In this document: one piece after another, positions 43,850-56,400 of the stretch | Numbering within the stretch: position 1 is the stretch's first letter | How the letters are laid out: each line of letters opens with the position of its first letter | DNA from: Lytechinus pictus | Lineage: Eukaryota > Echinodermata > Echinoidea > Temnopleuroida > Toxopneustidae | NCBI RefSeq assembly: GCF_037042905.1 | Contig: NC_087257.1 | Location: 28,085,501-28,149,500 of the forward strand | Reading direction: 5' to 3' | DNA: 64,000 nt | The notes under the pieces: generated by a model | What the model was told of the DNA's origin: nothing | The model's input: only the letters and a program-made list of their open reading frames with translations | Databases searched by the model: none | Made by a program: the position numbers and the translations under genes

Positions 43850-44995
43850 TTTGATTTCAATTGGTTTTAACTGGAATATAACAATTTCCAGTTGAAACCA
43901 TGCAATTGAAACCAGTTGGGCAACTGGAAATCCTAACTGGAACCCGTTGGTCAACTGGAACCAGTTGGGTAACTGGAAATGACTTCCAACTGGAAATGAT
44001 TTCTAACTGGAACCAGTTGGGTTACTGGAAATCCTAACTGGAACAAACCAGTTGGGTAACTGGAAATCCCAACTGGATCCAGTTGGGTAACTGGAGATGA
44101 CTTCTAATTGGTTTCCAATGGAAATTTTCCAGTTACCCAACTGGTTCCAATTGAAACGAGTTAATTTGCATATTATCTGCCAGTGTGCACAGATGAATGT
44201 TTTATGTGATTCATCATCATTTACAATGTACCTATTTAATTCTTTTCCATTTCAGGTACCATACTTGTTTCAGATAAGTGTTTAGAATGCTTAGCAGTGA
44301 AAACCATGTTAATAAATGTTTTAGATTATAATTAAAACAGATTATAAGGTCATAAGTACACCACTAACTGGTTACCAAATTAAATCAAATACAAATACAT
44401 ATATTTGAAGATCTTTCATATAAATATATATATATGAAAGTCTATTTTATCAATAATGAACGCCCTTTACATTGGTATTAATAGACATATAACATTGCTT
44501 CTTTGTTGGCATGAGCAATAGTTAATGCAAATTCTAATTCATTTGTATCTATAGAAAGTCAACAGGGGCCTAAGCTTTCGATCCTAGCAGAATCTTCGTC
44601 GGAGGCAAAATTTGTAACTAATTAAATTCATTCCAACTGGAAGTTCCAATCGGATCCAGTTGGAAACCAATTAGTTTCAACTGGTTCTGGTTGAAACCAG
44701 TTGCCTTCAATTGGTTCCAACTGGAACCCCTGATTGAAACCAGTTGCTTCCAATTGGATTCAATTGGTTTTAATAGGGAAATTGGAACCAATTGAAACCA
44801 GTTGCCTAATTGGTTTCAACTCAACCAATTGAAACCCATTGCCAACTGGTTCCAGTTGCCCAATTGGTTTTAACTGGAACCAATTGGCAACTGGTTTCAT
44901 TTGGAATCAGTTGTTCCAATTTCCCTATTGAAACCAGTTGGCCAACTGGTTTCAATTCGTTTTGCTCTAATTGGTTTCAACTGGATTTTGGTCCT
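43850..44995. mobile_element. foldback-like element of AACTGGAACCAGTTGG repeats
   Basis: Two blocks, 43850-44155 and 44630-44990, consist of dozens of variants of CAACTGG, CCAGTTGG and CAATTGG words. Many are locally palindromic. The blocks flank about 470 bp of ordinary AT-rich sequence. The pattern of repeat-built inverted ends around a unique middle resembles foldback transposons, but no target duplication was fixed. Confidence 0.6.
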
Positions 44996-45364
44996 GGGTG
45001 GGGTGACTTAATTTGTGCTAGCTCTGCATGAATTCACCCTCACTCAAGTTCCACTTCTATGATAGGAAAGGGCGATATAATTTATAGGCCTATGTTGAAT
45101 ATATCAAAATCTATTTTTTTTTTTGAGCAAAAGTCCTATATCCCAGATAGTCCGCTTACAATTAACTTTTAAATGGAAATAACACAGAATTTTAATGAAA
45201 AATTGAGATGTCAAGGGCAAGGCCCTACGTAGTGGGCGTGCTGGGGTTATCGCACCCGACCAAAGTGGGCGCAACTGAGTGGCGAGTCTATAAACAAAAC
45301 ACTTTTTTCCTCCTGCTTGTCAAATCATATTTTTCTAATCGAAAGCACCTCTAGTGAAAACCTT

Positions 45365-45500
45365 TATTTTTTTAGTCTCATTTATTTATTTGTTTTTATT
45401 CATTTATTTATTTATTTATTCATTTATTCATTTATTCATTCATTTATTTATTCATTTATTTATTTATTTATTTATTCATTCATTCATTCATTTCTTCATT
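45365..45500. repeat. TTTA/TTCA tetranucleotide microsatellite
   Basis: About 30 units of TTTA with interspersed TTCA. Confidence 0.95.
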
Positions 45501-45654
45501 CAATTTTTTTCTGATCAAATTCACCTTCATCAAGTTCTGGAGTGAAACTTATTTTTACAAATGTTCATTTGCTTGACTGTCAAAATTTTACAAGCCAGCA
45601 CCCCATCTTAAAAAAAATCCAGGCCCCTGTGGCATGTCTGGCACTAAAGCTTAA

Positions 45655-46263
45655 AGGTCAAGTCCATCTAAGAAACGTTTTGATTTTAATCAAACAAGCA
45701 TTATAGGCCTAATACGCTGAAAATTTCATCAAAATCGGATAACTTAATAACAGTTTCGCTTATTTTTCACAAAACAGCTATATCAAGGAGTTATACAGTG
45801 ATATCTCCTTGGTATATGCACAATCAGTGATATGCAAATTAGAGAGTCGGTGATGTCTATTCTCACTATTTCGTTTGTTTTGTATTGTTTGAATAATACA
45901 GTATTTCCATTTTTACCGATTTATATTACTGAACCAAAAAACATAATAACAATATGGTATACCACATGAGCCTCGCGGGGATATAGGCCTAACTTTTTTT
46001 CGCAGGACAATGAGGCTAAAATTAGAATATTTCATATAATAAAATACAAATAAATAGTGAGTGGGTGATATATGTCATCAGTCCCCTCATTTGCGTACCG
46101 ACCAGGAATGTGAATATTGTTTGTGAAACTTAAACGAAACTTATAAATGTCATTTCTATTTCTTATTTTACATCCAAATTTGATGAAATTTTCAGTGTTA
46201 TGCTTGTAGGGGTTTTCTCCTTTTATTCAAATCAACTTTTTGTTGGGGTGGACTAATTGTCCT
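45655..46263. mobile_element. TTAA-type MITE family A, fourth copy
   Basis: Left AGGTCAAGTCCATC after TTAA (45651-45654); right GGGGTGGACTAATTGTCCT before TTGA (46264-46267, one change from TTAA). Confidence 0.8.
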
Positions 46264-46402
46264 TTGAAAAAATGCCGCATGGGAGCATTTCCCCGGGCAC
46301 ATTTCCAGTCACTTAAATAGTCTCCCAGCACATACTCATATTTGACACTTATAATTCAACCAACCATGTCTAGAATAAAGACTAGATGCCAAACTCTAAT
46401 CT

Positions 46403-48402
46403 TTGTCTAATGTTGCACAAATTTATGAGTTAAATTATAAAGAGAAACTAAAAAGAATGGAGCAAACTTTAAACTGCTGGCGAACTAGAAACCTTTCTCT
46501 AATTGGTAGAATCTGTGTTGTCAAAACTCTTATTTTGCCACAGTTAATCTATCTTTTTTCTGTTCTTTCTGTTAAATTACCCAGAGCCTTTTTTAAAGAA
46601 TTAAATAAATTATTTTTTAAATTTATTTGGAATGGAGGCAAGGATAGAGTTCAACGTAAGATAATGTGTAATGATTATACTCAGGCTGGACTAAAAATGA
46701 TTGACCCTTTTTCTTTTGCATGTGCTCAAAAAATGGTCTGGGTAAAACACCTATTGGATGAGAATTTTGATGCTCCATGGAAAAAGATTGAAGTAGCCTT
46801 TTTAGAAAAAATTAATCATGATATTCAAATTTTGTGGAAATCTCATGCTCCTGAGAGCATTTTAAACAGTCTTGGTAATATACAATTAGCTGAAGCATTG
46901 AGAATGTGGTATTCATTTAGGGAGGAAGCTGCTGTCGAATGTTATGGTAAACATTTTTCAGATTTGAGTGGTTGTCAACTCCTGTGGTATAACAAATTGA
47001 TTCGTTCAAAATCTAAACAGTATCTTAATTATCCAATGTGGCATGAGAGAAATGTATTAATGTTATCTGACTTATTTAATCCTCCTCTTTTAGGTCACAA
47101 ACTCTTTGAAGAGCTTGTGTTAGATTTTGGAATCCCCCAAACAGACAGAAGGAAATATAATTATTTTACTTAAGTGCATCCCTGAAGAATGGTTGGTGAG
47201 TTTTGACCCTGATATTATTGGTGTTCATGAAACAATTGTACATAAATTGTTGAGTTATAAAAAAGTCCCTAGACATTCATACATTTTATTTAGGGGATCA
47301 CACACACCTGACAAAAGATACTCTTATTGGGATGAACGTTTACCAATACCAGTATCTATCGATTGGGAAAAGGTACACTACACAATTTTTTTTTGTACCA
47401 TTGATACTAAATTAAGATCTTTCTATTTTAAGATTTTTCATAAAGCCATAGCATTAAATGATTTTTTGTATAAGATTAAATCTAAGGATTCACCCAATTG
47501 TGTTTTCTGTGATAAAAGTGAGGAAACAATTATCCACCTGTTTTGCGAATGTGAAAGGGTAATTCCTATTTGGCAATCCCTTTTAACGAAAATTTCCCAA
47601 AATAATGTTCAAATAAATGGTTCTAATTTTGAAAAAATGTTCGGACTCTCAACTGATAAGTTCATTTCATACCTTTTTTTACTTTTGAAGTATTATATTC
47701 ATACATGTAAATTTAAGAATAATCCTCCAAGTTTTGCTCATTTTAAAACATTTGTTAAAAAACAACAAGACTTGGAATATTTGATAGCTAAGAAAAAAAA
47801 TAAGTTGCCCGCTCACTTTAAGAAGTGGCGATTCACCTTATAATTTGGTTTTAAAAAATGTCAGTATAGGTTACATGATAACTAACACTGTATATTTTGT
47901 ATAACAGGTTTAGTGTCCCATTTTTTTATATAATACTGCACTGTATTGGTTATAATTATGGTTGTAGACATCAGATCCCATTTTTTCATGCAACTTGTAT
48001 CTCAGTCACCTTGATATACTTATTCGTTTAAAAACCTCCATAATTATGTCGTCTTGGATAACCAGTTGTGCTTTTTAATCCTATGAATAGTTGTTTGGAA
48101 ACCACTTCATATAATCATAGCTTGTATATTTTGTTTTGTCTACTTTATTTACCAAATCACCTATCTTTGTTTAGATAACACTGATATTAAGTCATCGCAT
48201 TGCCACATTCCTTTTTTTTTGGGGGGGGGGGGTGGGGGAGGATAAGTGGGTAGGTTTTTTTTTTTTTTTAAATTATTATTATGGTTGTTATTTTTTGTGT
48301 AACTAAATTGTGTTTATGTGATTTGCAATCACCTATTAATCATTTGTAAATTTTGTGATTTATTTCAATTTGTATAATAAAAACAGAATTATTAAAAAAA
48401 AA
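46403..48402 (+). mobile_element. 5'-truncated L1-like LINE (ORF2 C-terminal part)
   Basis: Two overlapping frames, 46403-47173 and 47127-47843, together make the C-terminal part of an L1/Tx1-type ORF2 with one frameshift near 47150. The left part holds the region behind the reverse transcriptase (LKRMEQTLNCWRTRNLSLIG, then FKFIWNGGKDR). The right part has a CCHC motif C-x2-C-x8-H-x4-C at 47499-47552 (CVFCDK, HLFCEC). A 3' UTR follows and ends in an A-run at 48393-48402. The catalytic YADD region is missing. It lies between HSP10 and HSP60. Confidence 0.88.
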
Positions 48403-48845
48403 AGTCTCACTACTTCAGACTCTGCATTAAGCACTAATTGCGCAAACTAATTCTGTACCTGCAGACTATACCTTTTATAGGCATGTCTTTGAATGAATTT
48501 AGATAAATGACTAAACAGAGTCTAACATCCCATCGGTTGTGTTCTAATCGATTACATATGACGGTAGAATTCAAGGGTAGCCCTGTAACCTGTATGAATA
48601 TAAAATTATGAAAAACTTCTTGATTTTAAAGCCATAAATTGCTCCCACTGTCCCATCATTGAATATTGTAGATATCAATAAAAATAAAAAAGCCATAACA
48701 TCATTTCAAAGCAATCAATTCTACGTTTAATTTACCCAATGAGATGTGTATTTATTTGGTTATGTGGGTGCAGGGCACTCGAAAATGTTTAAATGCCCTT
48801 GATTATGCAATATTCGTGCGTGCGAGGCTTTGATGCAGCACGTGC
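48403..48845. other. left part of HSP60 5' flank
   Basis: No gene or clear repeat; GC content rises towards the heat-shock element. Confidence 0.4.
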
Positions 48846-48858
48846 GAACATTCGAGAT
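48846..48858. promoter_or_regulatory. heat-shock element upstream of HSP60 noncoding exon
   Basis: GAAcaTTCgaGAt: two perfect units and a third with GAT in place of GAA. It lies about 140 bp before the putative donor of HSP60 exon 1, in a CpG-rich stretch. Confidence 0.55.
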
Positions 48859-48859
48859 T

Positions 48860-48995
48860 ACACGTGCGCGTGCAACCAACGTGAGCTGGTTTACCGGCAT
48901 TTGTCACTGATCTCAGCCGTAACTCCCCCGAAGACCTGCCCTGGACAAACTGGTGGTGTAACTTAACAAAATCTCATCTTCTATTTACATAAGGC
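48860..48995 (+). other. HSPD1: probable HSP60 promoter-proximal region and noncoding exon 1
   Basis: The HSP60 ATG exon begins at a clear acceptor (TTCCTACAG, ending 50286), so an upstream 5' UTR exon is needed. The best donor upstream is AAGGC then GTAAGT at 48996, following a GC-richer stretch with the heat-shock element. The transcription start cannot be fixed from sequence, and a donor closer to 50287 is not excluded. Confidence 0.45.
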
Positions 48996-49526
48996 GTAAG
49001 TAAGATTTTATTTATTAATGTAGCTTTGTTCTTTGAACGCATAGGCACATTTTAGAAGTCAAATTAGAAGTGAAGTGTGCCCCCAACAACATTCTTTTTA
49101 AGTTTTGTTTTTAATTTCTGCCGAATTCTGGATGTCTGAACTAACGTTAGTCTGACTCTGATTCTGAATCTGAATGCTCTGTCTTTCTTTTCTATTAATG
49201 TTAGCATGGTTAGTACTTATTCCACATTTCTTTTCACAATTTAAATGTCATTTCAACACAAGTTCGATCTTGCAATCTTCTGTTTCTTTCAGTTTCAACC
49301 AATATTATTAGTACATATTGTCGATTGTTATCATAGTACAAGTACAAGCATGACTGATGACAAGCATGACAAGGACAACTACAACTTACAAGTACAACTA
49401 CAAGACAGACAGTTTTTGTTGACCAAAACTAGTAACAAGCTTCGGTCTCTGTAATACTAAAAGGCTTAGGCTAATTGTTGATAAAATAATTTACTTTCCC
49501 TACGCAAATTCCGATTTTACTTATAT

Positions 49527-49678
49527 CAGGGGCCGCGGAAGCGGGGGGGCTGGACCGGCTTCAGCCCCCCCCCCCCACTTTTTTCCAAAACCGTGTACAA
49601 AAACGTAAAAATGACCATATGATTGTGATTTTTTGCGCGGTCAGCCCCCCCACTTTGAAAACCGTTCCGCGGCCCCTG
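49527..49678. mobile_element. hAT-like MITE in HSP60 5' intron
   Basis: Ends CAGGGGCCGCGGAA and TTCCGCGGCCCCTG, with CTTATAT directly repeated at 49520-49526 and 49679-49685. CAGGG termini and a 7-8 bp duplication are typical of hAT elements. Confidence 0.85.
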
Positions 49679-49766
49679 CTTATATAACTACAGTATCAAT
49701 TTCTATATAGAAATCGGTAAGTAATGATAATTTACTTACCAAACGGACTTCTTTCTGCTCCAAACA

Positions 49767-50002
49767 TAGTCCAGATTGGACCTTGGTGTTTGGAAGTTCT
49801 CTTTCCCAAAGCTAACATAGAGGGCACATGAGCCACTGATCTTCTCTGAGTCTGAGCAATGAATCAGCGCCATCTTCCCTGAGGAGGGAAGATGAGTCCG
49901 TGGATTGGTGCTGATTAGAGAGTGGGAGTCATGTCATGTGCCCTCTATGCTATGTTAGCTTTAGGAAAAGAACTTCCAAACACCAAGGTCCAATCTGAAC
50001 TA
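49767..50002. mobile_element. long-hairpin element in HSP60 5' intron
   Basis: Arms of about 105 bp (GTCCAGATTGGACCTTGGTG and its complement near 49985-50000), with a GGGAAGATG-type centre. The flanks CTCCAAACA and CTCCGAACA may be an 8-9 bp target duplication. Confidence 0.75.
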
Positions 50003-50302
50003 CTCCGAACATCGGATGTCTTCGCTTAGCTGCGAGCGACTTTGTTCTGAAAACGAGTGCACGCACGTCAACAGCACGCATTTCCAATACAATCGGCCGA
50101 TATGTCCGATGTTTGGGACCACCCCTTTATCCACCACTGTTGCTTAGGCATGCCTCAGCAAACTAAAAACTGAAGCCAGGCAGTGCTTGGTCAACTTTAG
50201 TTTATTTTAGTTGGTTCAAAATTTTCACAAAACAACGAGCTTATAAATGAACAAGGTAACATTCTCACTGTCTTCCTTTCCTACAGCACTCAAGCTTCCA
50301 TC

Positions 50303-50494
50303 ATGTACAGACTATCCAGCGTCCTCCGACCTTTGACCTCCCGGGCCCTGACCCCATCAGTAAACAGAGTCGTGTGCCCACATCTTGCCAGAAGCTATGC
50401 CAAGGATATCAAGTTTGGTGCAGAGGCTAGGGGTATGATGCTTCAGGGCGTTGACCTCCTTGCAGATGCTGTAGCAGTCACAATGGGCCCCAAA
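50303..50494 (+). CDS. HSPD1: HSP60 coding exon 1
   Basis: Residues 1-64: the presequence and the start of the equatorial domain, ending VAVTMGPK; donor GTGAGT. The exon itself begins at 50287. Confidence 0.95.
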
Positions 50495-53400
50495 GTGAGT
50501 TGATGGTCAATAGGGGGCAGGGGTTTCTTAGTTTGGTGGGAATTTGCCAGCATTTAAATTTAACTTCAAATTGAAGAGACAGCAATGAAGAAATTTTTTT
50601 TCTTGTACAGTTTGTTATACATGTATGTACAGTGCTGTGGGAGATCTATTGTGCATCTCCGGGCTTTTTGAGCCATACAAAACAATCCTTTGGTTTGTTT
50701 GTCACTTATCAGCCTGTTCTTGCTTGCCATAAAAAGATGATTTTTTGTTGTAGCAGATAGGTTTAATCAATCAAACAGCCAACTGATTCCTGCTGTAAGT
50801 CAAATAACCTTCTAAGACAAAGCAATTTTTCAGGATCAGATGATGAGATCAGATAACTGATAATCTTTTCTTTCTGTGCTTAATTGTCCTCCATCTCTAT
50901 ACAAAAATTGTATAATTTATTTATGTAGGCTAATGTTAAAAGAAAAGTGCTTCACTGCCAAGGTGGCTTCTTTTGTTTGTTTGTTGTGTGTATGAACAAG
51001 TTCACTTGTTCCTCAAGAGCTATTGAATTAACTAAGTTTTCCAAAATCTTTGTCCTTGACTGCTCGTTCTACTTTCTTCCATCATGCTAACTTTCCCTTT
51101 TTGTAATTGACAGGGACGTAATGTAATTATAGAGCAAAGCTGGGGTGGTCCTAAAATCACAAAAGACGGTGTCACAGTCGCCAAAGCCATTGAACTCAAA
51201 GACAAATGGCAGAACGTTGGAGCTAAACTTGTCCAGGACGTTGCAAATAACACGAACGAAGAAGCCGGGGATGGAACCACGACAGCAACAGTATTGGCAC
51301 GAGCTATCGCCAAGGAGGGTTTTGATAACATCAGCAGGGGAGCCAACCCTACAGAAATCAGGAAGGGCATTATGAACGCTGTTGATGTCGTTGTTAAGGA
51401 GTTACAGAGACAGTCCAAACCAGTTACAACACCAGAAGAAATTGCACAGGTGAACTGTCCTACTTGTTAAATACCTAATTAACCCATTGGAGACTAGCAA
51501 TTTATACTATGACATATTTTCTATGGACCCCAGCCCACATTATGCAGCTTCAGTCTATATTGGGTTAACAAAACTTTACTACTCTGTATTTCAGATATAA
51601 ATATTGTGCTGTTTGGAATATATCATTTGTGCTATTTTCAGTAGGTTGTACAGTCAAGCAATATTTTACTTTGCCAATGCTGCTTTTGAAGAGGAAGAAA
51701 TTTGGTATTTCCAGTTTACAAATCAAATTATAATAAAGTAAAATAACAGCCTTTATGAGGCAACGATTATCAAGTTGCTTTTTCAATTACGCACTCTATC
51801 CAATCAGTTATAGGTGATAGTCGTGAATTGAATATTTTCTAGTTGATAACGATCAGGGATGTAGTCAAGGCGGGCCTTAGCATCAGCCTTGTGACATGGA
51901 ACTATCGCTCGCTTCTGTATCCCTGAGAATGACCCACAGTTAATTGTGCCACTTTAAATCACCCTCATGTTATTCAATCTCATATGTTAAGCAATTTTTT
52001 GACCAAACTATCCAAAACCTGACAACTCTATGATTAAAATTCAGCTTCACTCAATTATAGCCAGTTTCACTTTTACTTTCCTCTTGCTACAGGTTGCTAC
52101 CATCTCAGCTAACGGAGATGCAGGAATCGGTGAACTCATCTCCAGGGCGATGAAGAAGGTCGGGCGGCATGGTGTTATTACCGTCAAGGATGGCAAGACA
52201 TTAAATGATGAGCTCGAGGTCATTGAGGGTCTCAAGTTTGACAGAGGATACATCTCGCCATATTTTATCAACTCAGCTAAAGGTATTGCATTTGGGTGAA
52301 ATTTGTGGTGATGCACAAGATTGTAGAAAAGCTTCAACAAAAGAGTGAATTGAAGTTGAATTTTTTCAAAAAAAGAATGTTCTCTTTATGTGTTTCACCA
52401 AGACTTTGCAAAAGACCTAATTTGAAGAGAGTAATAAAAAGAACTAGTGATATGCATCTAACTTGCACAATTGCAATATAATAAAATTACAAAACAAGTT
52501 TGCTTGTATAGGAAAAACTACTTATCCGGTTACTGTTATGTGTCATTATGTCTTTGCAAAATTGTCTGAAAAGGTCTGGTTAAAATGTGTTGACTGTGGT
52601 CTCCAAAGTTTTACATGTAGCTGTGCAAGTTTTCTTTGAATATCTACAGATTTGTGAAGAGCCATGGCATCATTCAACTCTATCATTTGATGAAAAGCTT
52701 TTAAACCATCCATGTTTACAACCTTGATTCCTTTTCCTTCCAGGTCAAAAGGTTGAATTCCAAGATGCTCTCCTGTTGCTATGTGAGAAGAAGATCTCAA
52801 CCATCCAAGCCATCGTCCCAGCCTTGGAGCTTGCCAATGCTCAGAGGAAACCTCTCGTCATCATCGCTGAGGACATCGATGGGGAAGCTCTAAGCACATT
52901 GGTTCTTAATAGGTAAGCTCTGTCTAGAGACCTAGGGAATGCTTCAACAACATGCTTATAATGTCATGCATGAACTTACAAACCATTGAATTGAAACGGG
53001 TTCTTGTAGAGTTGGGCCTTTCCATCAAGTTGGGGCAAACATTGTGACATTTCAGCCTAACCCAAAACTTATTATTTTACACATTTATTGTTTGTGGGCT
53101 TACATATTAAAGACCTTTTACTGGAAATTTTGGGGCATTTAGACTAATCATTTATGATGTTATTGAGCAAAATAGTGTACTGTAACATGGAAACAGTGTC
53201 TGTGTAGCATAGCGATAATATCATTTGGTCCTTTAAGTCAAATTATGGCAATTAGGTTGACCAAAACTTGATGCAATATGCAAATTCACTAGGTAGCGAA
53301 ATACCTCAGATTTCCAATGCATAGTTTTGTTTTTATGAGAAAATCTAAAATTGTCTCTATGCTACCCAGTGTCCACTAAATGTGACATTTCCCAATGCTA

Positions 53401-56400
53401 CATAGACACTGATTGAGATGTGTTGATCTGATATTAAAGTTTTGTCTTTCCTCCTGAAGGTTAAAGGTTGGTCTTCAGGTAGCAGCAGTCAAAGCACCAG
53501 GGTTTGGTGATAACAGGAAGAACCAGCTTCATGATATGGCCATCTCTACAGGAGGAATTGTAAGTAATCGCTTTCCCTTTCTCTGGCTAACATGCAGAGA
53601 TGTAGCCCTGTTGATTGTAATATAAACTTTAGGTAACTTACCAAGCATCTCTGCCATGTCTTTTATTGGTAAGAATCCTACCTTTTAGGCACTCAGGGAC
53701 ATTTTACAGTCACTTTCCCTTCATTCTTTCTTGTTTTGTGATGAAATGTGAGGATTTGTTATGAAAATTTGCTTGAGGATTCTTGTGGAAAATACACTTC
53801 TCTGGCTTTTGGTAATGCGCCTAAGAAAGTTCAACCCAAGTCAAAATATTTCACCTCCGTCTTTTACTTTTAATAAGGTCTATCCAATGAGGGGGGGGGT
53901 AGAATGTTCCACTCTTATTGGCTAATTCTGGTGTTTAAAGATAGATCTTTTCAGTCATTCATGAGTAAGCTGACATTACAGGCAACATTTAATATTCAAA
54001 ACTCAAATATTGTGACATAGTATTAGCAACATGGTCATAAGGCATGACTAAGTCCACAAATTTATTGTTAATGATAAAAAATACATTACAGACAATACAG
54101 TTTGTCTTTTAACCCTTTCTCCCACTTTCTCTACCCCTTGTTTGTCAGGTATTTGGTGATGAAGCTATGGATGTTAAGATTGAAGATGTTCAGGTCCAGG
54201 ATCTAGGTCAGGTCGGTGAGATCGCCATCACCAAGGACGATACACTCATTCTCAAGGTATCTATTTATCCCAAAGTCTGACTCTTTTTCTTTTATAATTT
54301 ATATTTCATCTTTAAACACAAATGTGAAGTATAGTTATAATAATATGACACTGAAATGATACAAAAGTACTGTCACAGAAAATATGACAAGACCCTGTTG
54401 CATAAAAGATTTTTTTGTAATTTTGTTTGTAACTCTGCTGTCCAGTGGTAATTTTCATACAATTTTTTAATTTTGATTGGCTGTTAAGAATAGTGACCAT
54501 TGAAGTCACCATTGGATTGCAACTTAACCGTAAGAGTATTTTTTTATGCAATGGGGGCCCTGGCCTGCTAGAGTATATATATATATATATATATACTACT
54601 ACTAAAGTTTGGCTTTTATTTTTTAACAGGGTAAGGGCAGGCAAGAGGATATTGACACGAGAGTGGCTGAGATCGCTGAACAGATTGAGAACACAAACTC
54701 AGAGTATGAGAGGGAGAAGCTGAATGAAAGGCTAGCCAAGCTTTCTGATGGTGTAGCAGTACTGAAGGTAAGAAATATTAATTCTAAATCCTGGTGAGGC
54801 CGCTTCCTTACTTAACAGGTTGAGAATATCGAACCCAGGTCAATGTTTAAATCCTATAGACTTCTCACTAGCTGCAATGTTTGTTGGGACATCAGATGGA
54901 TCATCATCAAGCAGTCATCAAAAGAAATCTTTGCAATAGAGTCAAAGTTTGTGTTAGAATGGTTACTGACCGTTTCCTATTTTCATAGGTTGAGATATGG
55001 CCGGTTATCCATTGTGCGCATTGGTGTCTTTGTAAATCGCAGACATATTTTGCAGTAAATTACACTTTTGTCACTTGATTCCTTTTGTCAGTGAAAGGGA
55101 GGATAGTTATATTGCTTTCTTTATCTTTTTCAGGTTGGTGGTTCAAGTGACGTTGAAGTAAACGAGAAGAAGGATCGTGTGAACGATGCCCTGAATGCCA
55201 CCAGGGCTGCCGTAGAGGAAGGCATCGTGCTTGGTGGTGGTACCGCCCTCATCAGGTGTCTACCATCGCTTGAAAACATCCCAGCTGAAAATGCTGATAA
55301 GAAGATTGGTAAGATAAAAAGGAATTTAAGAGCCAAATTCAAGAAATTGTAGTAAACAATTATTTCAAAAAAAAGTCTTTAGAATGAAGAGGATTTGAAA
55401 TGATAACTTTTGATATCATTAAAGCAATCCAGATGTTGTATACAGTAATAAAAGATGCTGAAAACCTCTGACATGTATAACCACAAGAGGGTACATATCT
55501 ACGTATATGGAGAAAAGAGACATCTGATGGCAAAATCCCTTGCTTATTTACAGATTATTTGGCAATTCATCCACAGTCTTTACGTCAAGGAATGACTATG
55601 AAATACAACCTTTGCTTCTCTTTCTGCAGGTGTGGAGATTGTCAGGAGAGCGCTTCGCATCCCAACCCAGACCATCGCCAACAACGCTGGTGTAGAGGGC
55701 GCCCTCATTGTTGAGAAGGTGATCGATGCGGCAGAAGGGATTGGTTATAATGCAATGGAAGGAGAGTTTGTTGACATGGTCCAGGCTGGTATTATTGATC
55801 CCACAAAGGTAAGTTGACATTGATTTTAAAAAATTCAAATTATACATGCTTGGTTCAAGTTCATCTACAATAACCAAGATTATTCATTTAGGCCTCAAAA
55901 TTGAACTTCGGTATCTTGTCAAAACAGAGCAAGATCTTTCTTGCAGGAATCCTGCAAGTGGCCTTTCATTACCAATTCTCACGTTTCAACATAGATTTAA
56001 AAAAATAGAGAACGCAGGAAAGCTGCTATGAAAAGATGCATAGTGCCTTTGTAACAGGATACCTTCTCAAAGACAAGGCACAGACTTTTGACAAAGTACC
56101 GTGAGAAAAGTAAGTTATCTGAAACATGACATGCAAGAATTTCTTGGACTGCTGAAAAGTTCGGATCTCTCCAAGTTTCTGCTTTCAGACCCATCTGATT
56201 ACCAAACTACCTGTTTACTTTTGAGAAGTTGTTCATTCCTCATACTACCTGATTAAATGATTTTTCACATTCATACCCATCTAAACCAGAACTTTTGGGG
56301 GCAAGTTCTCAAAGTTATCAGCAGGAGTATTGAGTTATGGGTAATATAAGTATTAACTGATTTGCAGACGTGTGCAGTTAAAAAAAAACACTGCCAGAAA

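Larger units (their letters stand above)
50495..54148 (+). other. HSP60 introns between the exons at 50303 and 54149
   Basis: AT-rich introns bounded by GT/AG at each exon. No repeat, snoRNA or other gene was recognised in them. Confidence 0.5.

Noticed and set aside
45317-45545. ORFs of 63-65 aa rich in FIHLFIYL
   Set aside because: Translation of a TTTA/TTCA microsatellite.
46403-47843. Two ORFs of 256 and 238 aa as host genes
   Set aside because: They are parts of one frameshifted LINE ORF2 with an A-tail, not host genes.
50850-50870. GATGATGA...CTGA as a C/D snoRNA in an HSP60 intron
   Set aside because: The two boxes are under 20 nt apart, too short for a C/D snoRNA, and no terminal stem was seen.
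51032-51418. Minus-strand 128-aa ORF opposite HSP60 exon 2
   Set aside because: Shadow of a conserved coding exon; no splice sites or family similarity.
53905-53925. GAATGTTC in an HSP60 intron as a heat-shock element
   Set aside because: Only two units with no third; such dimers are common by chance.
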